The notes below the pieces were generated by a model. That model saw nothing but the letters and a program-made list of their open reading frames with translations. It was not told where the DNA came from and did no database searches. Positions 27,725-36,765 of a DNA stretch of 64,000 bases are shown one piece after another; the first letter of the stretch is position 1, and every line of letters starts with the position of its first letter. Source of the stretch: Gluconacetobacter diazotrophicus PA1 5 (GTDB lineage Bacteria > Pseudomonadota > Alphaproteobacteria > Acetobacterales > Acetobacteraceae); NCBI RefSeq assembly GCF_000021325.1, contig NC_011365.1, positions 2,570,001-2,634,000 of the forward strand, written 5' to 3'. A program made the position numbers and the translations under genes.

Positions 27725-27882
27725 GGCTGTTTCAAAAGCCCCGCTGCCGGCGATCCGACGCGCGTTTCCTGTGCTCCGATGCTCTCGGCCCATAAGGCCG
27801 CTCCGCTTCGGTGCGCGGGAACACACGACGGGCGCGATCCTTCGGGCCGCTCTCGCTCAGCATCGGGGTTTTTGAAACAGCC
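27725..27882. repeat. MITE-like palindromic repeat, copy 1 (158 bp)
   Basis: A non-coding element whose ends are inverted: GGCTGTTTCAAAAGCCCCG at the left and CGGGGTTTTTGAAACAGCC at the right, with two or so mismatches. The interior (CGATCCGACGCGCGTTTCCT, TGTGCTCCGATGCTCTCGGC and so on) is nearly the same as in the copy at 61362-61523. It begins two bases after the antiporter stop and is followed by TTTT, so the transcript end of that gene probably folds here. Confidence 0.85.
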
Positions 27883-28021
27883 TTTTATATGCGCCGCAGG
27901 CGCGCCTCCGCGCCCGGTCCGCCCCGAAGCGGATCAGCGCATCGGCAGCCGGGCACGAGAAGGCCGGCCGCGCCCCCGCACAGCAGGCGGCGCGACAGGT
28001 CCATTCCCGGCCCCTATGCCG

Positions 28022-28297
28022 TCACAGGGTGCGGATGCGCCGGGGCGATCCCCCGGCCGGCCGGTCCCCCCGGGGCGTGCGCGGGGCGCCGGCGGGCTGG
28101 TCCTTCAGGGCCGGGGCGGCGGCCAGTTCGGCCTCGAGCTGGCGGATGCGCTTCTGCACGCTCTCGCGCAGGGTGGGGGCAGTATGCGATTTCATGGCCG
28201 CCAGTGTCTCGCGCAGGTCGCGCAACTGCTTCTGCTTTTCCGCGTGGGTGCGGCGGATCGGCTGGTTGTCGGACATCTGGCCGTGGAATGCGCGCAT
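28022..28297 (-). CDS. Small hypothetical protein with a helical core (91 aa)
   Basis: A 91-residue basic protein. Residues 17-60 ('AEKQKQLRDLRETLAAMKS' and 'ESVQKRIRQLEAELAAA') look like two amphipathic helices able to form a coiled coil; the tail is Pro/Arg-rich and probably disordered. GGACGAG nine bases before the ATG at 28297 supports this start; Met8 at 28276 is an alternative. It follows hisC on the same strand after 60 bases. No family recognised. Confidence 0.5.
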   Translation of the reverse strand: MRAFHGQMSDNQPIRRTHAEKQKQLRDLRETLAAMKSHTAPTLRESVQKRIRQLEAELAAAPALKDQPAGAPRTPRGDRPAGGSPRRIRTL

Positions 28298-28357
28298 GGT
28301 ACTCGTCCATATCAGAAAGTGAGAGGTCGGGCCGGGGGGCGGCCGGACAGTGTGTGG

Positions 28358-29428
28358 TCAGTCCGCGTTCCGGGTCAGGATGGTGCCCAGCGCATCGGTC
28401 AGGACCCGGCATTCCTCGTCGGTGCCGACCGTGATGCGCAGCCATTCCGCGATCCTGGGCGTCCTGAAATGACGCACGATGATGCCCCGCTCCCGCAGGG
28501 CGGCGGCCAGGTGTGCGGCGTCACGATCAGGATGGCGGGCGAACACGAAATTCGCCTGCGAGGGCAATACCTCGAACCCCAGGCCCCTCAGGCTGGATGT
28601 CAGCCCGATCCGTGTTTTTATGATCTTTCCCGTGGTTCGTGCAAGCCATTCCCGATCGGCGATGGCGGCGGCGGCCCCGGCCTGGGCCAGCCGGTCCAGC
28701 GGATAGGAATTGAAGCTGTCCTTGACGCGGTTCAGCGCCTCGACCAGGTCGGGATGGCCGATCGCGTACCCGACCCGCAGCCCGGCCAGGGCGTGGGATT
28801 TCGACAGGGTGCGCACCACCAGCAGGTTCGGAAACCGCCGCACCAGCGGAATCGCGGTATCGGCGCCGAAATCGACATAGGCCTCGTCGATCACCACCAC
28901 CCGGTCGGGCTGCGCGCGCAGCAGGGTCTCGATCTGTCCCAGCCCCAGCGCGATGCCGGTCGGCGCGTTGGGGTTGGGCAGCACCAGCCCGGCGCAGGGG
29001 CGCCGGTAGTCGTCCACGTCGATCCGCATGGCGTCGTCCAGCGGCACCGGCTGGTGCGCGATGCCGTACAGCCCGCAATAGACCGGATAGAAGCTGTAGG
29101 TGATGTCGGGCGTCAGCAGCGGCGCGTCATGCTGCAGCAGCGCGTGGAAGGCATGGGCCAGCACCTCGTCCGATCCGTTGCCGACGAAGATCTCGTCCAT
29201 GCCGACATCGTGGGCCTGCGCGATGGCGGCCCGCAGCCGTTCGGACGTCGGGTCGGAATACAGCCGCAGCGTATCGTCGGCGGCGGCGCGAATCGCCTCC
29301 AGCGCGCCAGGCGGCGGGCCATAGGGCGATTCGTTGGTGTTGAGCTTGATCAGGTTCGTCAGTTTCGGCTGCTCGCCCGGGACATAGGGCGTCAGGCGGT
29401 GGACGACGGGGCTCCAGAAACGGCTCAT
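28358..29428 (-). CDS. hisC: Histidinol-phosphate aminotransferase
   Basis: A fold-type I PLP aminotransferase of 356 residues that converts imidazole-acetol phosphate and glutamate to histidinol phosphate in histidine synthesis. Visible: '[19 protein letters not shown]' near the N-terminus, '[15 protein letters not shown]', 'NPNAPTG', the cofactor Asp/Tyr in '[11 protein letters not shown]' and the Schiff-base Lys in '[18 protein letters not shown]'. HisC-like enzymes may also accept aromatic 2-oxo acids. No other his gene is nearby. Confidence 0.9.
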   Translation of the reverse strand: MSRFWSPVVHRLTPYVPGEQPKLTNLIKLNTNESPYGPPPGALEAIRAAADDTLRLYSDPTSERLRAAIAQAHDVGMDEIFVGNGSDEVLAHAFHALLQHDAPLLTPDITYSFYPVYCGLYGIAHQPVPLDDAMRIDVDDYRRPCAGLVLPNPNAPTGIALGLGQIETLLRAQPDRVVVIDEAYVDFGADTAIPLVRRFPNLLVVRTLSKSHALAGLRVGYAIGHPDLVEALNRVKDSFNSYPLDRLAQAGAAAAIADREWLARTTGKIIKTRIGLTSSLRGLGFEVLPSQANFVFARHPDRDAAHLAAALRERGIIVRHFRTPRIAEWLRITVGTDEECRVLTDALGTILTRNAD

Positions 29429-29497
29429 GACAGGTTCCGCTGGCGGGAAGGAAAGGACGTGCCCTTCTAGAGGATCATCCTCGGGAACGGAACGCGG

Positions 29498-30022
29498 TCA
29501 GGAACGCGCCGCCGGCATCAGCGTCGTCAGCGCGGCCAATCCGTTCCGCGCGGCCAGCAGCCGGGGGCTGTCGCCCTCGCCGTCCCGGTAGTCGGGATCG
29601 GCCCCGCATTCCAGCAGGAAGGCGGCCATCGGCGCGCGGTTGAACATGGTGGCGAACATCAGCGGCGTCCGCCCCACATGGTTCGGCGCGTCGATCGCGG
29701 CGCCGGCCGCCACCAGTTGCCGCGCCACCTCCACGTCGCCCTTGAAGGCCACGCCGGCCAGCGCCGTCGCCCCCTTGCCGTCGCGCAGGTCGACCGTGGC
29801 ACCCCCCTTGATCAGGCAGGCGACGGTTTCGGCATGGCTGTTGTACGCCGCCAGGATCAGGGCGGAATGCCCGCGATCGTTGCAGGTGTCGGGGTTGATC
29901 CCGGCCTCCAGGAAGGCGGCGACCAGGTCGGTCTGCCCGTCCCGCGCCGCGTCCAGGAACAGGCCCGCGATGTCGTCGGCGCTGAATTGGTCCGGGGCGG
30001 GGGACGGCGTCTGGTTCATCAT
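29498..30022 (-). CDS. Ankyrin-repeat protein
   Basis: A 174-residue cytoplasmic protein made almost entirely of four ankyrin repeats: 'DLVAAFLEAGINPDTCNDRG', 'HSALILAAYNSHAETVACLI', 'ARQLVAAGAAIDAPNHVGRT' and 'MAAFLLECGADPDYRDGEGD'. Such proteins bind other proteins; no enzyme domain is fused and no signal peptide is seen. The start at 30022 or 30019 (two ATGs) follows CCGAGG. It sits between hisC and the MBL hydrolase on the same strand. Partner unknown. Confidence 0.82.
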   Translation of the reverse strand: MMNQTPSPAPDQFSADDIAGLFLDAARDGQTDLVAAFLEAGINPDTCNDRGHSALILAAYNSHAETVACLIKGGATVDLRDGKGATALAGVAFKGDVEVARQLVAAGAAIDAPNHVGRTPLMFATMFNRAPMAAFLLECGADPDYRDGEGDSPRLLAARNGLAALTTLMPAARS

Positions 30023-30060
30023 GGCCTCGGGGAGTCGGGTGAATCGGGGCCCCGATCCTA

Positions 30061-31134
30061 TCAGCGGGCCGCCTGCTGTGCGAGTAGGGGCTGCGCCGCG
30101 GCGGCGAAGGCCCGGCATTCCCCATGCGCCAGCCAGGTGAACCGGCCGGCATCCAGCCCCGCCGCCGCGCAGGACGCGGCCAGCCGGTGCAGCGGTTCGT
30201 CGAACGGCTCGTCGGTCAGGCGGAAGGTGCCGAAATGCATGCCGATCGCCTGCGCCGCGCCCAGTTCGGCCATCGCCGCCACGGCTTCCTCGGGCGTGGT
30301 GTGCACCGCCGCCATCAGCTCGCGGGGGTCATAGGCGCCCACGGGCAGCAGGGCGACGTCCGGCGCGCCCAGCCGCGCGCGGATCTGCCCCCAGTGCCGC
30401 CCGTGCGCGCTGTCGCCCGCGAAGAAGACCGAAGGCGCCGCGCCCTCCGCCGGCCGGATGTCGAACCCGCCCCACAGCGCCCGGTTCCGGTCGAACGGCG
30501 TGCGGGCCGACCCGTGGCGCGCCGGCGTGCAGGTGATGCGCAGCCCCCCGACCGTGTGGCCCTGCCACCAGTCGCATTCCACGACGTCGCGCAGGCCCGA
30601 CCCGCGCAGGTGGCGCGCATTGCCCGGCGGCGTGATGACGACCGGCGCGTCGCGGCGGGCGAAGAAGGCCAGGCTGTCCAGGTCCATATGGTCGTAATGA
30701 CAGTGCGACACCACGATCGCGTCCACCCGGGGCAGGCTGCCGATCGCCCGGCCCGGCGGCCGCACCCGGCGCGGCCCGGCCCAGCGCACGGGCGAACAGC
30801 GGTCCGAAAAGACGGGGTCGGTCAGGACCGTCACCACCGACCCGTCGGCGGCGCGCAGGCGCAGCAGGAAGGTGGAATGTCCGATGAAGGTGACATGGGC
30901 ATGGCCCGGGGCCGGCGCGGCATGCGGGTCGCCCGCCGGGGCGGGCCCTTGCGGCGGCACGGGCCAGGCGGCGCGGCGGCGGCGGGCCCATTGCCAGCGC
31001 AGGATCGACAGCAGGCGCCCGGGGCGCGGCGCCCCGCCGGCGGCGGCAGGCGCGGGGGGCGGCAGGATGCTGGCGGGATTGAAGAAACGGCGCCCGTCGC
31101 AATGGTCGGACACGGGCAGGGGGGCAGGCGGCAT
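30061..31134 (-). CDS. Metallo-beta-lactamase-fold hydrolase (UlaG / NAPE-PLD-like)
   Basis: A 357-residue zinc hydrolase. The N-terminus carries 'SDHCDGRRFFNP', a mark of the NAPE-PLD-like group, followed by a Pro/Ala-rich stretch. The metallo-hydrolase core has 'VTFIGHSTFLLRL', the metal motif 'SHCHYDHMD' (HxHxDH), 'PARHGSARTPFD', 'FFAGDSAHGRHW' and 'MHFGTFRLTDEPF'. Proteins of this group cleave phosphodiester or lactone bonds; the substrate here is unknown. Two ATGs (31137 and 31134) follow GGAGGA, and the second has the better spacing. Confidence 0.82.
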   Translation of the reverse strand: MPPAPLPVSDHCDGRRFFNPASILPPPAPAAAGGAPRPGRLLSILRWQWARRRRAAWPVPPQGPAPAGDPHAAPAPGHAHVTFIGHSTFLLRLRAADGSVVTVLTDPVFSDRCSPVRWAGPRRVRPPGRAIGSLPRVDAIVVSHCHYDHMDLDSLAFFARRDAPVVITPPGNARHLRGSGLRDVVECDWWQGHTVGGLRITCTPARHGSARTPFDRNRALWGGFDIRPAEGAAPSVFFAGDSAHGRHWGQIRARLGAPDVALLPVGAYDPRELMAAVHTTPEEAVAAMAELGAAQAIGMHFGTFRLTDEPFDEPLHRLAASCAAAGLDAGRFTWLAHGECRAFAAAAQPLLAQQAAR

Positions 31135-31161
31135 CATGGTCCTCCACGCGCGGGCGCCCAT

Positions 31162-31559
31162 TATGGCGCGCCCGCCCCGTCCACGCGACCCGCCCCCGCG
31201 CGCGCCACGGTCGAGAACTCGTGATGAGCGGGGACTGGAATCCTGCGGCCAGCCGGCGCTCTATTACTGCGAACGTTTTTTGGGTCCGTCACGTGACTTG
31301 CCCCCGGGGGGAGGTCGTGAGATTGTACTGCGGAAAATTCGTCCGGGCCCCCGGGTGGCCAGGGTCACAGAACGGCCAGGGTCGCGACCGGATGACAAAA
31401 AAATGACGAACGGGATCCCCAGGCAAGGGCAGTCCTCAACCCATGGTATCGAAGCGTGCGTGCCGCCGCCGGGATGACCGGCGCAGCGTGGCCGCTTCAT
31501 GGGCAGGGGACCCGATCGGATGGATGAGACAGGGCAACCATAATGGAGAAGGCGATTTA
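31162..31559. other. 398-base intergenic region upstream of tkt
   Basis: No credible gene. It should contain the promoter of the pentose phosphate cluster. Two perfect palindromes stand out: GTCACGTGAC at 31288-31297 and CCCCCGGGGG at 31301-31310. An AAAAAAATGA tract at 31394-31403 is locally AT-rich. GGAGAAGG just before 31560 is the tkt ribosome binding site. Confidence 0.4.
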
Positions 31560-33671
31560 ATGCGTTCCATATTCACCCAACCTGTTCGGGCCTTCGAAGG
31601 CGGGGCCACCGGCCCGTCCGCCGAGGATGTGCTGTGCATCAACACCATCCGTACCCTGTCCATGGACGGGGTGCAGAAGGCGAATTCCGGCCATCCGGGC
31701 ACGCCGATGGCCATGGCGGCGCCGGCCTACGCCCTGTGGCAGAACGTCCTCAGCTACGACCCGGCCGATCCGCTGTGGCCGAACCGCGACCGGTTCGTGC
31801 TGTCGATCGGCCATGCCTCGATGCTGATCTATTCGCTGATCTACCTGGCCGGCATCCGCGACGTGAAGCACGGCACGGTGCTGGACGCGCCGTCGCTGAC
31901 GCTGAAGGACCTGGAACAGTTCCGCCAGCTCGATTCCCGCACCCCCGGCCACCCGGAATACCACCACACGGCGGGCGTCGAGACGACGACCGGCCCGCTG
32001 GGCCAGGGCTGCGGCAATTCCGTCGGCATGGCGATGGCGGAAAAATGGCTCGCCACCCGCTTCAACAAGCCGGGCTTCCCGCTGTTCGACTATCACGTCT
32101 ACACGTTCTGCGGTGACGGCGACATGATGGAAGGCGTGGCCAGCGAGGCCGCGTCGGTGGCCGGCCACCTGCGCCTGGGCAACCTGACCTGGATCTACGA
32201 CAGCAACCGCATCTCGATCGAGGGCTCGACCGACATCGCCTTCACCGAGAACGTGCAGAAGCGGTTCGAGGGCTATGGCTGGCACGTGCTGGAGGTCAAG
32301 GACGCCAACGACCAGGCGGCCTTCCTGGCGGCGCTGGCGGACGCCAAGGCCGAAACCGGCCGTCCGACCCTGATCATCGTGCATTCCGTCATCGGCTGGG
32401 GCGCGCCCCACAAGGCCGGCACCGCCTCGGCGCACGGCGAACCGCTGGGCGACGCGGAAATCCGCGGCGCGAAGAAGGCCTATGGCTGGCCGGAAGACAA
32501 GAGCTTCTACGTCCCCGACGGCGTGCTGGAACATTTCCAGAAGGGCCTGGGCGCCCGTGGCGCCGCTGCCAGCGCGCAGTGGAAGGCGCTGTACGCGTCC
32601 TACGCCAGGGACTATCCCGACCTGGCGAAGGAAGTGGACGCCATCCTGTCCAATCGCCTGCCGGAAGGCTGGGACAAGGACATCCCGGTGTACGAGCCCA
32701 GCGCCAAGGGCGTGGCCTCGCGCCAGAGCTCGGGCGAGGTGCTGAACGCGATCGCGCCGAACTTCCCGTGGCTGATCGGCGGCTCGGCCGACCTGTCGCC
32801 GTCCACCAAGACCAACCTGACCTTCCAGGGCGCGGGCTCGTTCCAGCCGCCGGAATGGAACGGCACCTATGGCGGGCGCAACCTGCATTTCGGCGTGCGC
32901 GAACACGCCATGGGCTCGATCTGCAACGGCATCTCGCTGGCGGGCATCCGGGCCTACTGCTCGGGCTTCCTGATCTTCTCGGACTACATGAAGCCGCCGA
33001 TCCGCCTGTCGGCGCTGATGAACCAGCCGGTCGTCTATATCTTCACGCATGATTCCATCGGCGTGGGCGAGGACGGTCCGACCCATCAGCCGATCGAACA
33101 GCTCGTGCAGCTTCGCGCCACCCCCGGCGTGACGCTGATCCGCCCGGCGGACGCGAACGAGGTCGCGGAAGCGTGGCGCACGCTGATCCCGATGACCGAC
33201 CGCCCGTCGGTGCTGATCCTCAGCCGCCAGAACCTGCCGACGGTGGACCGCACGGTCTATGCCCCGGCGTCGGGCCTGGCCAAAGGCGCCTACGTGCTGG
33301 GCGATTGCGACGGCACGCCGGACGTCATCCTGATGGCGACGGGCAGCGAGGTCGGGCTGGTGGTCTCGGCGTACGAGACGCTGAAGGCCGAAGGGGTCAA
33401 GGCGCGCGTGGTCTCCATGCCGTCGTGGGACCTGTTCGAGGCCCAGCCGAAGGAATACCGCGACAGCGTCCTGCCGCCGACGGTCACCAACCGCGTCGCG
33501 GTCGAAATGGCCTCGCCGGTCGGCTGGGACCGCTATGTCGGCCTCAGCGGCTCGATCATCGCCATGCACGGCTTCGGGGCCTCGGCCCCGGCCGGCGAAC
33601 TGTTCAAGAAATTCGGCTTCACCGTCGAAGCCGTCCTGGCCGAAGCGCGCAAGCAGGTGGCCAAGGGTTGA
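31560..33671 (+). CDS. tkt: Transketolase
   Basis: Thiamine-diphosphate enzyme that moves two-carbon ketol units between pentose, tetrose, hexose and triose phosphates. At 703 residues it is slightly longer than most. Motifs: 'NSGHPGTPMAMA' at the N-terminus, the ThDP site 'CGDGDMMEGVASEAASVAGH' with 'YDSNRISIEG', and the glutamate region 'NLHFGVREHAMGSICNGI'. The start at 31560 follows GGAGAAGG; an in-frame ATG at 31443 reads through leader DNA. It is the first gene of the pentose phosphate cluster. Confidence 0.95.
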   Translation: MRSIFTQPVRAFEGGATGPSAEDVLCINTIRTLSMDGVQKANSGHPGTPMAMAAPAYALWQNVLSYDPADPLWPNRDRFVLSIGHASMLIYSLIYLAGIRDVKHGTVLDAPSLTLKDLEQFRQLDSRTPGHPEYHHTAGVETTTGPLGQGCGNSVGMAMAEKWLATRFNKPGFPLFDYHVYTFCGDGDMMEGVASEAASVAGHLRLGNLTWIYDSNRISIEGSTDIAFTENVQKRFEGYGWHVLEVKDANDQAAFLAALADAKAETGRPTLIIVHSVIGWGAPHKAGTASAHGEPLGDAEIRGAKKAYGWPEDKSFYVPDGVLEHFQKGLGARGAAASAQWKALYASYARDYPDLAKEVDAILSNRLPEGWDKDIPVYEPSAKGVASRQSSGEVLNAIAPNFPWLIGGSADLSPSTKTNLTFQGAGSFQPPEWNGTYGGRNLHFGVREHAMGSICNGISLAGIRAYCSGFLIFSDYMKPPIRLSALMNQPVVYIFTHDSIGVGEDGPTHQPIEQLVQLRATPGVTLIRPADANEVAEAWRTLIPMTDRPSVLILSRQNLPTVDRTVYAPASGLAKGAYVLGDCDGTPDVILMATGSEVGLVVSAYETLKAEGVKARVVSMPSWDLFEAQPKEYRDSVLPPTVTNRVAVEMASPVGWDRYVGLSGSIIAMHGFGASAPAGELFKKFGFTVEAVLAEARKQVAKG

Positions 33672-33676
33672 TTCGT

Positions 33677-33710
33677 GGCCGGGGCGCCCGCCACGCGGCG
33701 CGCCCCGGCC
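33677..33710 (+). terminator. GC-rich hairpin between tkt and tal-pgi
   Basis: A 10-bp perfect stem (GGCCGGGGCG / CGCCCCGGCC, loop of 14) six bases after the tkt stop. There is no clear T tract, so it may be a transcript stabiliser or weak attenuator and not a full terminator. Confidence 0.4.
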
Positions 33711-33786
33711 CGTTTCGGTTACCGAAAGGGGCGGGGACCGGCTTTTGGCCGGCGATAACCCGCCATGACAACGAAGGAGCAACACC

Positions 33787-36654
33787 ATGAACGTCGTGCA
33801 GAAGACGGGTGTTCAGGGCGCCGCCAATCCGCTCAAGGCACTGGAACAGTTCGGCCAGTCCCCGTGGCTGGACTTCATCCAGCGATCCTATACCGAGAAC
33901 GGCAGCCTGAAGAAGCTGGTGGACGAGGACGGGCTGAAGGGCGTGACCTCCAACCCCGCCATCTTCCAGAAGGCGATGGGGCAGGGCACCGATTACGATC
34001 CGCAGTACAAGGACATCCTGGCCCATCGCATCGTCGATGCCGGCACCCTGTACGAAACCATGGCCATCGACGACATCAAGGCGGCGACCAAGGTCCTGTT
34101 CCCGGTCTATGAAGCGACCAAGGGCCTGGACGGCTATGTCAGCCTCGAAGTCTCGCCCTACCTGGCGCGCGACACGCACGGCACGGTGGAAGAGGCCCGC
34201 CGCCTGTGGAAGGCGGTCGATGCCAAAAACCTGATGATCAAGATCCCCGGCACGGACGAGGGCGCGCCCGCGGTGCGCACCGTGATTTCCGAGGGACTGA
34301 GCATCAACGTCACGCTGCTGTTCTCGATCGACGCCTACAAGAAGGTGCTCGAGGCCTACATCGCGGGGCTCGAGGACCGGCACGCCAAGGGCCTGCCCGT
34401 GTCGGGCATCGCCAGCGTCGCCTCGTTCTTCGTCAGCCGCATCGACGGCAAGATCGACAAGAAGATCGACGACCGCGTGGCGGCCGGCGACAAGGACGCG
34501 GCGGCGCTGAAGGCGCTGCGCGGCAAGGTCGCGATCGCGAACGCCAAGGTCGCCTACCAGCATTGGCTGGAGGTCACGAAATCCGCCCGCTGGCAGAAGC
34601 TGGCGGCCGCCGGCGCGCAGACGCAGCGCCTGCTGTGGGCCAGCACGGGCACCAAGGACAAGACGTTCAGCGACGTGCTGTATGTCGAGGAACTGATCGG
34701 CCCGGACACGGTCAACACCATCCCGCCCGCCACGTTCGATGCCTTCCGCGACCACGGCAAGGTCCGTGCCTCGCTGACCGAGGACGTCGAGGGCGCACGC
34801 CACGTGATGGCGGAAGCCAAGCGCCTGGGCCTGGACCTGGACGGCGTGACGACCACGCTGGTCAATGAAGGCGTGTCCTCGTTCGCCGACGCGTTCGACG
34901 ACCTGCTGGGCTCGGTCGCGACCAAGCAGAACGCCCTGCTGGGCCATGCGCTGACCACCACGACGCTGAACCTGCCCGCCGACATCGACGCGGCGGTGAA
35001 GGCCAGCCTGGACACATGGCGCAAGGACGGCACCGTCCGCCGCCTGTGGGCGCGCGACGCCACCGTCTGGACCGGCAAGGACGAATCCAAATGGCTGAAA
35101 TGGCTGGATATCGTCGAGGACCGGCTGGCCGACCTGCCGGCGCTGGAAGCCTTCCAGGCCGAAGTGAAGCAGAAGGGGTTCAAGGACATCCTGCTGCTGG
35201 GCATGGGCGGTTCCAGCCTCGGGCCGGAAGTGCTGGCCGAAACCTTCGGCAAGCATGACGGCTTCCCGCACCTTTACGTGCTGGACAGCACCGACCCGCA
35301 GCAGATCAAGGCGTTCGAGAAGAAGGTCGATCTCGCCCACACGCTGTTCATCGTCTCGTCCAAGTCGGGCGGCACGCTGGAGCCGAACATCCTCAAGGCC
35401 TATTTCTTCGACGCGGCCAAGAAGGTGCTGGGCGACAAGGTCGGCAGCCACTTCGTGGCCGTGACCGATCCCGGCTCGCATATGGAAGAGGTCGCGAAGA
35501 AGGACGGGTTCTGGAAGATCTTCTACGGCGACAAGCAGATCGGCGGCCGGTATTCGGTGCTGTCGAATTTCGGCATCGTCCCCGCCGCCGCCTCCGGCGT
35601 GCCGCTGAAGCTGTTCCTGGACTCCGCGCTGCGCGGGGTGAAGGCCTCGGCCGCCTCGGTGCCGCCGGCGCTGAACCCGGGCGTGGTGCTGGGCACCGTG
35701 CTGGGCGTCGCCGCCACGCAGTTCGGCCGCGACAAGGTGACGTTCGTGACCTCGCACCCGATCAGCGACATGGGCGCGTGGATGGAACAGCTTCTGGCGG
35801 AATCGACCGGCAAGATCGGCCGCGGCCTGATCCCCATCGATGACGAGACGCTGGGCGCGCCCGCGCTGTACGGAAAGGACCGCGTCTTCGCCTATCTGCG
35901 CCTGGAAACGGACGCCTGTTCGGAAGAGGACGAGGCCGTCAAGGCCCTGGTCGCGGCGGGCGAGCCGGTGGTGACGATCCACCTGCAGGACAAGCGGCAG
36001 ATCGCGCAGGAATTCTTCCATTGGGAATTCGCCACCGCCGTCGCCGGGTCCATCCTGGGGATCGACGCCTTCGACCAGCCGGATGTCGAGGCGTCGAAGA
36101 TCGAAACCAAGAAGCTGACGACCGCCTATAACGAGACGGGCAAGCTGCCGCCGGAAACGCCGTTCGCGACCGATGGCGCCTTCTCGTTCTTCGCCGACGC
36201 GACCAACGCGGCGGCGCTGAAGGGCGACTCGCTGGCCGCCATCCTCAAGGCCCATTTCGGCCGGGTGAAGGCGGGCGATTATGTCGGGCTGCTGGCCTAT
36301 ATCGAACGCGACAATGCACACCGCGCCTGGATCCAGCGTACCCGCCTGGCCATCCGCGACGCGCTGAAGGTCGCGACGGCCGCCGAATTCGGGCCGCGCT
36401 TCCTGCATTCGACGGGCCAGGCCTACAAGGGCGGGCCCAACAGCGGCGTCTTCCTGCAGATCACGGCCGACGATGCCGCCGACCTGCCGGTCCCGGGCGA
36501 GAAGTTCACCTTCGGCGTGGTCAAGGCCGCGCAGGCGCGTGGCGATTTCGACGTCCTGGCCGAACGGGGACGCCGTGCGCTGCGGGTGCATATATCGGGT
36601 GACCTGAAGTCCGGCCTGCAGGCGCTGGGCCAGGCGATCACCGCCGCGCTCTGA
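33787..36654 (+). CDS. tal-pgi: Bifunctional transaldolase / glucose-6-phosphate isomerase
   Basis: A 955-residue fusion. Residues 1-375 are transaldolase ('DGLKGVTSNPAIFQKAMG', Schiff-base Lys in 'NLMIKIPGTDEGAPAV'). Residues 400-955 are glucose-6-phosphate isomerase ('ILLLGMGGSSLGPEV', 'IVSSKSGGTLEPNI', 'EFFHWEFATA'). The fusion links the non-oxidative pentose phosphate pathway with hexose phosphate isomerisation and is known from acetic acid bacteria and a few other lineages. AAGGAGCAAC precedes the ATG. It lies between tkt and gnd, with a hairpin terminator just after it. Confidence 0.95.
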   Translation: MNVVQKTGVQGAANPLKALEQFGQSPWLDFIQRSYTENGSLKKLVDEDGLKGVTSNPAIFQKAMGQGTDYDPQYKDILAHRIVDAGTLYETMAIDDIKAATKVLFPVYEATKGLDGYVSLEVSPYLARDTHGTVEEARRLWKAVDAKNLMIKIPGTDEGAPAVRTVISEGLSINVTLLFSIDAYKKVLEAYIAGLEDRHAKGLPVSGIASVASFFVSRIDGKIDKKIDDRVAAGDKDAAALKALRGKVAIANAKVAYQHWLEVTKSARWQKLAAAGAQTQRLLWASTGTKDKTFSDVLYVEELIGPDTVNTIPPATFDAFRDHGKVRASLTEDVEGARHVMAEAKRLGLDLDGVTTTLVNEGVSSFADAFDDLLGSVATKQNALLGHALTTTTLNLPADIDAAVKASLDTWRKDGTVRRLWARDATVWTGKDESKWLKWLDIVEDRLADLPALEAFQAEVKQKGFKDILLLGMGGSSLGPEVLAETFGKHDGFPHLYVLDSTDPQQIKAFEKKVDLAHTLFIVSSKSGGTLEPNILKAYFFDAAKKVLGDKVGSHFVAVTDPGSHMEEVAKKDGFWKIFYGDKQIGGRYSVLSNFGIVPAAASGVPLKLFLDSALRGVKASAASVPPALNPGVVLGTVLGVAATQFGRDKVTFVTSHPISDMGAWMEQLLAESTGKIGRGLIPIDDETLGAPALYGKDRVFAYLRLETDACSEEDEAVKALVAAGEPVVTIHLQDKRQIAQEFFHWEFATAVAGSILGIDAFDQPDVEASKIETKKLTTAYNETGKLPPETPFATDGAFSFFADATNAAALKGDSLAAILKAHFGRVKAGDYVGLLAYIERDNAHRAWIQRTRLAIRDALKVATAAEFGPRFLHSTGQAYKGGPNSGVFLQITADDAADLPVPGEKFTFGVVKAAQARGDFDVLAERGRRALRVHISGDLKSGLQALGQAITAAL

Positions 36655-36662
36655 TCCGAACC

Positions 36663-36687
36663 GCCCCGTCCGTCCTGCGGACGGGGC
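36663..36687 (+). terminator. Intrinsic terminator after tal-pgi
   Basis: A perfect 10-bp stem, GCCCCGTCCG and CGGACGGGGC, with a five-base loop, followed by ATTTCT, nine bases after the tal-pgi stop. It would separate tkt and tal-pgi from the gnd-zwf part at least partially. Confidence 0.6.
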
Positions 36688-36765
36688 ATTTCTGCTGGCC
36701 CCCGGGCACCGCCCGGGCGGCCGAATTATGCGTGGCGAAGGGCCGCGCCAAGGAGATTCAAGAAC

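Noticed and set aside
31557-33788. Long minus-strand frame opposite tkt
   Set aside because: Codon-bias shadow of transketolase. High GC removes stop codons from the complementary frame.
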